Assembly (NCBI GenBank): GCA_905221605.1
Contig: CAJNDS010000232.1
Coordinates: 83,501 to 147,500 of the forward strand
DNA from: Symbiodinium natans
Lineage: Eukaryota > Sar > Dinophyceae > Suessiales > Symbiodiniaceae
Direction of reading: 5' to 3'
DNA length: 64,000 bases
Positions 38,900 through 50,000 of this stretch are shown piece by piece. Both the position numbers and the translations under genes were made by a program. The notes under the pieces were generated by a model. That model saw only the letters and a list, made by a program, of their open reading frames with translations. It was not told the DNA's origin and did not search any database. Each line of letters starts with the position of its first letter. Position 1 is the first letter of the stretch.

Positions 38900-41800
38900 T
38901 TTTTGTTCAGAGGGCTAGGGTTTCGGGGCTAGGGTTTAGGGTTTGGGGTTTAGGGCCTAGGGTCTGGGGTTCAGGGTATAGGGTATAGGGTTTAGGGTTT
39001 AGGGTGCAAACTTCCAGGGTTCAGGTAGGTTGGGGGGGGTCTAGGGGTGGTCGGTGACTTCGTGCTTGCCGTGTGCCTGCTGACTCACAACAAAGGATCG
39101 TCTGAACAGTAGACTGGGCAGGCCCTTTGGGGCATGTTATATGAGTCTTCCCTTATATTGAGTTGAAGAGGATCATATTTTTAGGAAGATGTCTCGGAGA
39201 CGTTTAAGGGCCGTCCTAGTATGACAGCAGTATAAGCCCGCAGAGCTGAATGCCTTGGGAGATGCGCCGCCCAAGGGTATGTCCCCCTACCTTCGTTAAT
39301 GGACTCTGAAGTATGGGCCCTTCCAAACCCAAAACCCCAAACCCTAAATGCATATGAACAACGAGGGACTCCCCTGCAGTGCGATGTGCTACATCAGCTA
39401 GGCGGGTGCCAAAACAAATCCATGAAGGGTTCCCAATGAAGGTCCCATACTAAGGGACCATGAAACTACCCTTAGTGTGTAGGATTGTCCAGGCCCACGC
39501 CGTGGTTTGGGGTGAGGGTTTCGGGTTTAGGGTTTAGGGTTTATTTAGGGTTTAGGGTGTAGGGTATTTAGGGTTTCGGGCGAGTCAGGGTGGATGTGCG
39601 TGACCAGCGCCTCTGCATGCGCTGCCTTCTCGGCGTTGGCAGGCCGGCCCTGAAGGTCAAGGGCTTAGGGTTTTTAGGGTCTAGGGTTTGGGGATAAGGT
39701 TCAAAGGGGTGACGAGGGAACTAGGGTCAAGGGTGTACACGGCGTCGTACTCTAAGGAAGCCCAAACCCTCGAACTGCACATTGCAACCCGAAATCCATA
39801 ATGACATCTGGCGATGCGAAGCGATTTTGGTTTGGCAACGATCACCGCGGTTTAGCTAGGGGCTTAGTGCTTAGGCTTACCGGCTCGTCTTCAGCTTTCA
39901 GCTCACCAGAATTTTTGGACGAGGGGCACGTAGACGGGACCCTGATCTTCTTCCCCAAAATAACCCCAAGAAATACCTTATAGAGTGCCTATATACCTAC
40001 GTAGCCCCTAGATGAACCTTATACTGAACCCCCAAGATTCGTTATAAGTAGCCCCTCCTTCAGTCCCTTGAGTTAAGGGTTTAGGGCTTCAAAGGGCAGA
40101 AACCTAGTAGAAGTCCCCACAAGAAGCTCACCCCGCTCCTGTCCCGAGTTGTAGCACCAGTACAGAAGAAGCTGAGGCCATTGCATATAGACTACCCCAA
40201 AGAAATCCCCACTATGATTCAAGTAGGCCCCTAGCTAGAAGATGAATTATCCTAGGGCCCCAAACCCTAAGCCCTAAAACCCTGAAGCCAGAAGGGTGGC
40301 CAAAACAACCCTAGACCCTAGTAACCCCCAAACCCTAAACCCTAAACCCTAAACCCTAAACCCTAAACCCTAAACCCTAAACCCTAATCCGGCCCCAAAA
40401 CCCTGAACCCTAAACCCTAAGAGGTAAAAGCTGGCGTCTGCTTATCGGGCCATGGCGTGCCGGCTGGGATGTTTCAATGTGAGGTTTACGGAATAGGGTT
40501 CAGGGTTTAGGGTTTCGGGTTTCGAGTTTCGGGTTTAGGGTTTGTTAGGTTTCCGGAACAGGGTTCAGGGCTTCTAGGGTTCAGGGCGTTTAGGGCTTAG
40601 GCGTGGTGATGATGTTCATGGCCATGGATTTTCTTCCGCAACGGGGGCTCTATGAAGGGCCTGCAAAGGTTTCAGTTCGCGATTCTGCGAACCGTTTTAG
40701 CTTCTTTGGGCACCATGGCGCCAATGTAGACTGCCCTTAACTCAGGGCAGACCCTTATCACTTTTTTAAGGGTTTAGGGTTTCTCAAGGGATGAAGACTC
40801 GTACCCCCAAGGTTGTACCCCTAAAGGTTCCCCTTAATATACTCCTAATATGGCCCTTGCATACCCTGAGGGGTCCTTAAACACGGACCCCAAAACCCAA
40901 GGGTAAAGCCTTAAGAGTCCAAGGTAGAATGTGTAGAGTTTAGGGTTCCGGGCTACTAGGACCCAGAGTAGGCCCTTCTTCCTTTTCTTAGGGTTTAGGT
41001 TCCCCTATGGGCCCCTTTTAAGCCAAAAAAGGGATACCCTGGTTATGGCACACCGGAGGCTCTAAACCCTTATTTTCAACCAAAAGCCCTAAGCCCTAAA
41101 CCCTACACCCCAGACCCTAGACCCTAGACCCTAGACCCTACACTGCAGGGTTTTTGGGGCTGGGCATAGGGTTGCCGGGCTGAGGGCGTCGCCAGGGATT
41201 GAAGCAGAAGCCGCTAATTTTCAGAGGCCATCGCCTGATCCCCACCTTTGAGGGTTTTGTTGGGTATTTTGGGTTTTTTTTGGGGGGGTTTAGGGGTTCA
41301 GGGGTGTAGGGGTTTAGTGGTTTTAAGGGTTTGGGGGTTTAGGGTTCTTAGGTTGTAGCTGATGTCAGCTTTACACGATTTGCTCTCGGAAGCCTTGCTG
41401 AGGAACCATGGAGGCGTACAGCAGATCAGATACTGCCCCCTGGTTTGCTTAGTAGTAGAGTCGGTCGCCTTTTAACATTATATTTTTGGGAGGGGGGGGG
41501 GGTATGATCATCCTAAATCCGAAGCCCTAGACCCTTCTGTTCCACTAGGATCCAGGATAACTAGGTTTGGGGTTGGGGGAGCGAGTTGGAACTTCTCTCC
41601 GACGGTCGCAAAACCCAAAACCTAAACCCTAAGCCCTAACGAACATAAACCCTAGCTGGGATCCCTAAACCCTAGACCCCAGACCCTAAAACCTAAAACC
41701 CTAAACCCTAAACCTGCCTGTTTTCGACAGCGTCTTTTCTTTTGTGAATCCCTGGTTCGCGAAGGAATGGGCTCCCTTGTACAACAAAGACGGACGAACC

Positions 41801-42570
41801 CTTATTCCGGTAGGGGTTCGGGTTTAGGGTTCAAAGGGTTTAAAAAGGGTTGAAGAAGGGTTCAAGAGGATTCGAAAGGGTTCAAAAGGGTTTAGGGAAC
41901 CCTTATTCTGGCAGGGCTGAGGGTTGGGGGTCGAGGGTTTAGGATTTAGGGCATAGGGTTTAGGGTTTATAGGGTATAGACCACCTCTCGTTTAAGGCAA
42001 AACCTCGTGCGAGCCAAGGCCGAGAGACCAAGTTTCTGAAGTTTCCCAAGGCGCGCAGGGCGCAGGAGTTAGGGTTTAGGGTTTAGGGCTTATAAGGTTT
42101 AGGGTTTAGGGTTTAGGATTTCAAATCTGGGGCTTAGGAGCTGGGATGTGGAGTTCGGGGGTTCTAGCTTTAGGCCATCATCATTCACTTTCTATACTTT
42201 TTCTCTCAAGAACCCAACTGGGTCGTAGGGTCCGGGGCCGCGAACCCTAAACCTTAAACCCCACACCTTTCACGGGGCTCTAACTAATCAGGGCTTTAGG
42301 GCCGCCTTTTGAAAGAAGCAGGTGGTTTTGGGATTGTTTGACTGAGGGGGGTTATGGCCGAGTTCCGGGCTTTTTTATTGCTCAGGGTGACATGAAGCCG
42401 TGCAAGCAGCACCGTGTGATCCTGCGAACAGAACACAAACAGGCTCAGACAGAGGAAGACCCTAAACCCCAGACAGTAGAAAAAACTACACCCGGAGCCT
42501 GCATGTCCTTTGGCTCGGCAGAACCCTGCCCTTTGTCGCGTGTAGGAGTTGGCTCCGTGACATTGCGGAC
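38900..42570. other. Degenerate repeat region with sparse unique islands
   Basis: It contains TTTAGGG/TTTGGGG/CTAGGG-type DNA (38920-39010, 39500-39580, 40490-40590, 41280-41350, 41930-42120), CCCTAAA arrays (40332-40389, 41095-41140 with CCCTAGA, 41670-41715), a family F element (40950-41050) and one minus-strand exon-like island (39580-39648). Non-repeat pieces at 39040-39480, 39790-40250, 40590-40950 and 41720-41900 show no convincing gene. Confidence 0.6.
39580..39648 (-). CDS. Minus-strand exon-like island
   Basis: After the minus-strand acceptor CTTCAG|G the sequence reads GRPANAEKAAHAEALVTHIH then PDS. It is Ala/His-rich with a helical look and obeys the AG|G rule. Unidentified. Confidence 0.45.
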
Positions 42571-42574
42571 GTAG

Positions 42575-43075
42575 GCTCAGCATGACTTTTGCAAAGTCCT
42601 TGGCCAACGCCGCGGTGCAGGAGCGGGCAAGCCGCAATGCCCAAGACGCCCGGATCAGCGAGCGCTGGGTTGCGAGGCAGGTCGCCAGCATCAAATCCAA
42701 GTGCGTCGCTGCGAGCAGGCGTTGTGAGTTCTCCGCATCGATCCTGACCGATGCCTTGCCGTCACTGCACCACAAGGAAGGTCAGAAGCAGCTGCTCAAC
42801 GATCTGCAGGATCGCCTCAGCCAGCTCGGCTTCAGATTGCTGCAGGTTACCCAGGAGGTCTCTGGCGAAGATGCTGGAAAATCGCCTCCTGGGCGGGCCT
42901 TCAGTCTCCATCCATGTGCTTCGACTTCGTGCAGGCCCTGCCTACGCTCCTCAAAGGACTGCGCCCACGTGTCCAAGCCAAGCGATTCGCCCCAGAGCTG
43001 CAGCCAAGGCCACAGGACGAGAAGCACTGCCAGGCCTGGGGCAAGACCTATCTCTCCAGTGCGGTGCAGAGCTGA
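42575..43075 (+). pseudogene. Unidentified ORF with one frame break
   Basis: From ATG at 42582 the frame reads MTFAKSLANAAVQERASRNA, IKSKCVAASRRCEFSAS, LHHKEGQKQLLNDLQDRLSQ and LGFRLLQVTQEVSGED, a helical charged protein. After about 42870 the protein-like signal moves to another frame: SMCFDFVQALPTLLKGLRPR, VQAKRFAPELQPRPQDEK, HCQAWGKTYLSSAVQS and TGA at 43073-43075. It could be a one-base frameshift (decay or sequencing error) or a very small unrecognised intron. No family recognised. Upstream, CGTAG|GCTCAG could be the acceptor. Confidence 0.5.
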
Positions 43076-43626
43076 GAGGGGCATGCGCAGGCCTTGACTG
43101 CTTGTAGCTTTCCCACCCTCATCAGAAAGGGGTTTAGGGCCGGTGGTGATCATGAGAGTCCGCTGCAAAGACAGAGGGTTCTGTACACTGAACAGGGGGG
43201 AAGGCGCCGGGCATCTGCAGACATGTCATCCAGTTCCGCATGAGGTTTTCCAACGTCGGACCATGCTTTCGCCACTATGGGTTGAGGGTTTGACGCAGGG
43301 CGCGGAAAAAATGGGCGCAAGGGGGGGATGGAAGCAGCATGGACCGACGCGGAACTGGATGTCCACATGCAGCCAGGTTGCAGAATTCGACTTTCCAATC
43401 CACCTCCCTGGACTCAGTTTAACTCCGTTCCTACAGCTGGCCATGCTTCCCAGAACCCTAAACCCTAAACCCTAAACCCTGAACCCTGAACCCTGAGCCC
43501 TGAACCCGGTATCCTCATTTATCCTTCGTAAGGTGGGACTCTGGGTTTCAGAGGCATGGTCCTCTTGCAGCGGCCCATGGCCTTTGCAGTCGCAGCTGCA
43601 AGCTGCTGCAGGCCAGGAGGCACATT

Positions 43627-43676
43627 GGTTTAGGGTTTAGGGTTTAGGGTTTAGGGTTTAGGGTTTAGGGTTTAGT
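43627..43676 (+). repeat. TTTAGGG array between two coding-like blocks
   Basis: Seven units separate the block ending at 43075 (plus a GC-rich region to about 43620) from the coding-like block at 43680. Confidence 0.85.
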
Positions 43677-43679
43677 GAA

Positions 43680-43990
43680 GAAGGAAGCCCACAACAGAGA
43701 TGGGCTGAGAGCGGAAAACAGCTGTGAATGGCAAAGTTTTCCCCGCGCCCAGATGAGGCCGACTCGCCGCGGCGCGCTCAGAAGAAGCTGGCTGCTGTGG
43801 CTTGTGCGCTTGAGGTCTCACAGACACCTAGAAAGTATCTTTCGGTTATGAAGTGGACAAGACCGCACATATTTCGTATACCTGCCCATGAGCCCTCAAG
43901 ACATCCGTCAATGCTTTGCTTTGCACAAGGCAGCCCTTCTGGCTGCCTGGGAGTGCAAAATCCGTGATCATGGAGCATGTGTGCGGCAGG
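43680..43990 (+). pseudogene. Coding-like block with frame change, unidentified
   Basis: The first part reads FPRPDEADSPRRAQKKLAAV then ACALEVSQTPRKYLSVMKWT. The second part is in another frame: TYFVYLPMSPQDIRQCFALH then KAALLAAWECKIRDHG. The change is near 43865. As at 42575-43075, this suggests decay, sequencing error or an unseen intron. Confidence 0.4.
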
Positions 43991-44197
43991 GCGCACGGCG
44001 ATGATTCATCAGGATTTGAGGACTTTAGGATTTCAGGTTTAGGGTTTTGGGGGGTTTTAGGGTTTTAGGGTTTAGTCTGGGTTCAAAAAGGGTTTAGGGA
44101 GTTCAGTCCTGTCGACCACGATATTCGGCGACCTCGTCGGTGCGCCAAAACTTGTTTGCGGGTCTCACCTCAGAATTGCTCCCTCAGTGGGCCTCTG

Positions 44198-44411
44198 CTT
44201 GGAGGTTCATGGCACTTAATGACCCAAGCGTTTAGGGTTGAGGGTTTAGGGTTTAGGGTTACTTGGAGGTTCAGGGCACTTAATGACCCAATTCTATCTG
44301 TACTCATAGCCCATTTATAACCACATTAGGGCGCTTAAGGGGCTTGAAAGTGGGTTGTAAGTACTGTTGTAATGTGTTGTAATTGGGTTATAGCCACCAT
44401 GAACCTCCAAG
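44198..44411. mobile_element. Family D element with internal telomere insertion
   Basis: The 29-base left end (CTTGGAGGTTCATGGCACTT then AATGACCCA) occurs at 44198-44226 and again at 44262-44290, with GCGTTTAGGGTTGAGGGTTTAGGG-type repeats between. The right end is GCCACCATGAACCTCCAAG. The telomere tract has been placed inside the element with its end duplicated. Confidence 0.85.
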
Positions 44412-45008
44412 TAGAGGCATAGCTTGCGCAGCGTCTGCGTAGAATCGCTCCAATCGGCTTGGTTTTTCCCCCGGCTGGTGAGCAACAAAAAACCGATTCA
44501 CTCCTTGAGGATCTTGACAACGGGCCCTCAAACCCAAGAGTACAACCTTACCCTCAAACCCAAGAGTACAACCTTAGGGGTTTAAAACCCTAAGGCCCTC
44601 AAACCCAAGAGTACAACCTTAGGGGTTTAAACCCTAAAGCCTAAACCCTAAGCCCTACAATCCCATGGCTAGAGGAATCCTGCGGGCATGGGGAGTCGAA
44701 GCCCCAAGCCCCTGATCGTCTTGCGAGCTCCAACACGTGCTTCAGCAAGAAGTGGGGGGGGGATAGTCTACAGCATGAGTCAGTCTTAGGGATGCTCGGA
44801 AATATATATATATATATATATATTTTTTTTTTGTTTTTGGTTTTTTATTCCGAGGCTTCCAAGTTCAGTAGAGGAGTTTCAGGTCAACCATCTAAGCCAT
44901 CCTAGGAAGACTTGCGTTCTTTCAATCACCTGGGAAACCTTACAAGCGTCACGGTACTTCTTCCCCACCTGTGTACAAGGCCTTTACCTCAAGTTTGGTC
45001 ATTGTGAA

Positions 45009-45109
45009 CTTAGGAGCCCAATAGGTGAACTTTAAACTTTTTGGGTATACTAAACCCCTACTAAAAGAAAAGTTTAAACTTTTTTGGGCCAGGGTATTGG
45101 GCAACTAAG
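45009..45109 (+). mobile_element. Family C element, free copy
   Basis: It is 101 bp from CTTAGGAGCCCAATAGG to GGGTATTGGGCAACTAAG and appears base-for-base identical to 50582-50682. No 4-bp duplication is evident here. Followed by CTAAAAACCC. Confidence 0.9.
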
Positions 45110-45350
45110 CTAAAAACCCTGAACCCAGACTCTGCTCAACAGGTCAGTGAGTTCTACTGCCCCCCTCAGGCAGCCATACAATAGAAGGTACAGGTGGCCA
45201 GAACTGCAGGACATGGAAGCTTGCAAGCGTTGTTGCGCTTGTTGGGGGTCTATGGCTTGGGCCATGACGCTTGGCAGGCGGAGGCAGTGAATGAGTTCCT
45301 GCTGCACCACCTCTCCACGCAGAAGAACGCAGCTCGCACGCGCTACTGAA
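45110..45350 (+). other. Coding-like stretch, strand uncertain
   Basis: The plus strand can be read toward AWQAEAVNEFLLHHLSTQKN then AARTRY and TGA at about 45346-45348. The minus strand is also open (LIHCLRLPSVMAQAIDPQQA). I cannot decide; neither is recognised. Confidence 0.3.
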
Positions 45351-45705
45351 CAGGGCAGGCCTTTGAGATGTTCCTTAAACCCGAAGCCCTAAGAGGATGT
45401 CATTGTCAGGAAGATGCTTCAGATAGTTTGAAAAAGGGCCAGGCGCGGTCCACCTAGGAAATGCAGTGCATGATTGCTTCGAAACCGGGCGATTTGGAGT
45501 TTGGGGTTCCGGTACAAAGGGGGTCTGCAATTCCTGTAGCCACAGTTCGATGGGCAAGGAGGATCCCAAATTTCTTGACAAGAAACTTTACAAAGAGAAT
45601 TACCATGAGAGGGAGTTGATGGCAAGTATTATTCGTATGAACTTATGGTACTTTAGTACCGGTATTCCGTGGATATATCAAGCCTGACACCCTAGACCTC
45701 AAACC

Positions 45706-45826
45706 CTTGCAGGTTCATGGGTAGTTACAAGTGGGGTTATAAGCGGGCTATCTATACTTATAGCCGCTTTTATAACCTTATTTAGGGTACTTATAACCCT
45801 ACTTATACCTACCCATGAACCTTCAA
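45706..45826. mobile_element. Family D element, compact
   Basis: The left end CTTGCAGGTTCATGGGTAG pairs with the right end CTACCCATGAACCTTCAA. The interior has two inverted ACTTATAG/TTATAACC blocks. The element is about 121 bp. Confidence 0.75.
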
Positions 45827-46195
45827 AATGAAGTCTGAGAACTTGTCCAAGACGCGTAGGCTGGGCGAAACGGAAGGTGGCAGCACGAACAAGCAAAACG
45901 CTGTAGCCGCAACGAGCAGCGACGATGATACTCATGCTAATGGCAATCAGAGCACAGGGCTTTCTGTGACGTCTTTTGCGCGCGCGCGCGCGCGCGTCTC
46001 GCAAAATGTATGACGACGTTTGTCAAACCCTGTAAACCTCTCGAGGTGGGCCCTTGGGATATTACGGTTCAGGGTTTGCGGGGTTTAGGGTTCTGTTCTA
46101 TATTTGCCTCTTATTGTGTTTAAGGAAATCATGGTTTAGGAATGTGTTTCAGAGGGTTTTAAGTTTCGTCCCAGAAACAGCCCGTGGCACTCGCC

Positions 46196-46276
46196 CCAAA
46201 CCCTAAACCCTAAACCCTAAACCCTAAACCCTAAACCCTAAACCCTAAACCCTAAACCCTAAACCCTAAACCCTAC
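46196..46276 (+). repeat. CCCTAAA array
   Basis: Eleven near-perfect units immediately precede the exon-like island at 46281. Confidence 0.9.
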
Positions 46277-46280
46277 ACAG

Positions 46281-46999
46281 CCCTGGCACTCCAGCGGCAA
46301 GATCACCCTGAATCCTGATGAGGTGGCGCCACCTGCGTGGCTGGCCTCAGAGCAGCCCGAGGCACAGGTTTTGGTGCAAAAAGGGTTCAGGGGTGTAGGG
46401 GTTAGGGATTCGGGAGTTTAGGGTTTAGGGTTTAGGGTTTAGGGTTTAGGGTCTAGGGTCTAGGGTCTAGGGTCTAGGGTCTAGGGTCTAGGGTCTAGGG
46501 TCTAGGGTCTAGGGTTTAGGGTTTAGGGTTTGGGGCCCTTGGCGTGTTTCGTGAGGTTCGTTGTGGCTTTCAGGGCCACCGGGTTTCAAGTCTTCGGGCT
46601 CCAGGGTTTTAGGATGTGGGGTTTTAGGGTTCGAGAGAGAGGGGTTCGGGTTTAGGGTGGGCTGCAGGACGTTGGGGTTTGGGTTCGAAAGCCTGCTATT
46701 TGCTGGGAACTTGGAGTTCGGAGTTTGTTTTTAGAAGATTCAGAGTATGTTTCGGGTGAACTCGGATAGTTTGGCCGAGCGCTTGGGAGGATTGGTTTGG
46801 ACTAAACGCTTCACATACCCTGAGCCCCCAAATCCCAAGCTCAACAGGTTTTAGGAGAGCCCCTAGGAAAAATTTGAAATGCTACCCTGAAAACATCTGA
46901 AACCCTGAACCATGGCAACCCCAGGAGCGGTAAAAGTAAACAAGAACCCTCGCAGCCGCAAAACGGTGCGAGGCGTTTTCGGCCTTCTTGGTGGTTCGC

Positions 47000-47030
<31 letters not shown>

Positions 47031-50000
47031 GAAAGACACTAAGGACAGGCGTGGGTGGCTGGAAGTCTCCCCTGTCGGGGGAAGCCCATATTTCACCAAC
47101 AGTGGGACGCGTTGACCGGACTGGGCGCTCCCGCGCACGTGGAGGGAGAAAGACAGAGAGACAGAGTGACAGAGAGACAGAGAGCCCGGCAGAAGAAGAA
47201 GACAGAGAAAGAGTGAGAGAGAGAGAGAGAGATCTCTCGCGCGAGAGATCTCCCTCTCTCCCTTTGTTGTTTTTGTCGTTGTTTTTCTTTTCTTTTCTCT
47301 CTCTCCCTCGCTCTCCTCTCCTGCTCTATAAACACTCAGTACTAGCAACCCTAAACCCCAAACCCTAAACCTTAAACCCGAAGCCCCAAGAGTGAATCTC
47401 CAGGCACACTTCTACGTGTGCGGCGCCAAGCCCGCCTGGCAACACAGCACCTCCTGGCCCCCGCAGAACGACGCCCGGCCAGATGCGTGAAAAGGAAAAC
47501 TGCGTTTAGCGTTTAGGGTTTAGAGCTTAGGGTTTAGGGTTTAGGGTTTAGGGTATAGGGTTCAGGGTTTAGGGTTTAGGGCTACTACTCTAGGGGTTTA
47601 GGTCTTCGGGTTCATACCTAGGGTCTACATGCGAGACCTTGAGGCAGCTCTCGAACTCATGCTCCTCCTGGAGCCAGGCTAACATGGGAATCCCCGAAAG
47701 GACCATAAGTTAGGGATTAGGGTTTAGGGTTTAGGGTTCGGGGTTCGGGGTTTGGGGTTTAGGGCTTAGGGCTTAGGGCTCGAAATTGCCCAAAAGGGAC
47801 GAGTGCACAATAAGTGCCACTGAGATGAAGGCACTAGCGAGGACCCTTATTCTTGGTTTCTTAGGGTTGAGGTTTTCTATAAGCCCCTGTTTCTTATCAA
47901 ACAGGGCACCCCTCTTTCATCCTAGGTTACTCTTGGCACTAAACCTAAAACCCCAAACCCTAAACCCTAAACACTAAACACTAAACACTAAACACTAAAC
48001 CCAAACTCCAAACCCGGCATGCTCGTGCAATCTTCGGAGGTTCTCCCAGGCCGAGGCAGTTTTTAGGCTTCTAGCTGGGGATGTGGAGTTTAGGGCTTGA
48101 GGGTGGGGTTTAGGGTGTAGGGTTTCGGGTTCAGGCACGGTTTGGGGCCAGTTTGGGGCTTTGGGTTTAGCGTTTTTAGGGTTTCGGGTTTAGGGTTTCG
48201 TGTGGAACTTGGTTCCCTGATGGCCGTGACCACGGCCCGAATGAAAGCGCGCTGCTTCAGTAGACAAAACCCGAAGCCCTAGCCCTTGAAACGCCGTGGG
48301 CTTTTACACAACCTAAGCCCTGAACCCGAAGCCCTAAACCCACGGGGCTTTCTTTTTCTCGGTTGTGGCGCACGCAGGATTCCGGGGTCCGGGGCGTCAT
48401 TGAGCTGGCTTCTTCCGGCATACTCCGCATGGCCCCGTACCTTTTGTGGAGTCTAGGTAGGGTTTAGGGTTTAGACGTCAGGCAGTTAGGGCTTAGAACT
48501 TGAGGCCCTTGGGGTATTTCATGGTTACCCCTGTGGGGTTTAGGAGGCTTCAGACTTCGGAAGATTGTCTCAGAGATGTTTTCAAGCCAACGGGGTAAAC
48601 CCTGACCCCCGCACCCTAAACCCTAAACCCTAAACCCTAAACCCTAAACCTTAATTCCCTGAACCCAAGGTGGCCAAGAAGCCGCTGTGGCTCTCCAAGT
48701 CGCGCGAGCTCTCGTGGACGAAGCCTGTCCACGACGAGAGCGACGGCGGAGCTCCTGAGAATCCCTAAGGGTTTAGGGTCTGTAGGGTTTAGGGTTTAGG
48801 GTCTGGGGTGTAGGGTCTGGGGTTTAGGGTTTCGGGTTTAGGACGTAGGGTCTAGGGTCTAGGGTTTAGGGTTTCGCGTTTAGGTTTAGGGTTTAGGGTT
48901 TAGGGTTATCCTCCAGGCTTTCAGGGTTACCCGTTCCATATGGGTGCCCGTATGAGGGTTGCCCTGCAAAAACCTTTTAGGGGGTACGACCTTACGGGTA
49001 CAACCCTTGATATACCCCCAAAACCCTAGCCCCTTGCGAGCTTTGTAGGGGGAGGCGGGGGGTGGGTCAATTTGATACCCTAAGCCCTAAACCCTAGACC
49101 CTTCCATGCGTCACCGATAACTTTCCCAAGATTCAAGAAAGATGTGCTGGGGACCCTGGGTGGATGGTTTTACTCTCTCTCTCTCTCTCTCTTCTTGTTC
49201 AAGAGGGTTCAGGGTTTAGGGTTTAGGGTTTAGGGTTTAGGGTTTAGGGTTTAGGGTTTAGGGTATAGTTTTTTTTTGTGCAGGGGGCTTTAGGGTTTAG
49301 GGGTTGTGCAAAACCGGGCTCTGGTTGCGACTGACCGGGTTCAGAGACGAGCGTTTTAAGGTTTGGACCTTTGTCTGCTACTTGCTTAAGACCCCACGAA
49401 AGATAGTGAACATTCTTGATCAGAAGGGTCATATAGAGATTCATGACTTCTTCTGGAGGCTTCTTAAGCATACAGTAGTTGTTACTGGAGCTGCATAGGC
49501 CTATTTCCTACCCCGCAAGCATTTTAGGCCCGTGAATGCAAGACTCTGACAAACGCTGTTGCTTTCTCAAAGCCCATGAACCCTTGTCACTGTAAACCGA
49601 CGTCGCTAAACCCCTAAACCCTAAACCCTAAACCCTAAACCCTAAAACACCCTAAGCCTGCAAACCACTAAATCCCCTCAACAAACCCTAAACAGACCTG
49701 AGCCAGCAAACCTCTAAACCCTAACACTAAACCCATACAACCCCTATACTACCATTTGCTTGAGAACCACACAGAAATTCACTTTCTTATAAGGGCAGTA
49801 TAGGGATTAGTCCTCTTTGTCTTTGGGAGTTCTTCAGCAAATAGTTCCTGAAATTCACCGAAAAACCCGTAGACCCTAACCTGCAAACCCTACACTAGCC
49901 AACCGCTAGCCTAATCCTATACCTGCAAACCCCTGAACCTTAAGTCAAATCCTAAGCTAGTAGCCCTAAACCCTAAACCCTAAACCCTAAACCCTAAATC

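Noticed and set aside
42296-43168. Minus-strand ORFs of 128-159 codons
   Set aside because: They are shadows of the plus-strand coding signal at 42575-43075, whose peptide looks far more natural.
46863-47368. 161-codon minus and 126-codon plus ORFs
   Set aside because: Poly-Ser/Leu and poly-Arg/Glu products of GA/CT repeats.
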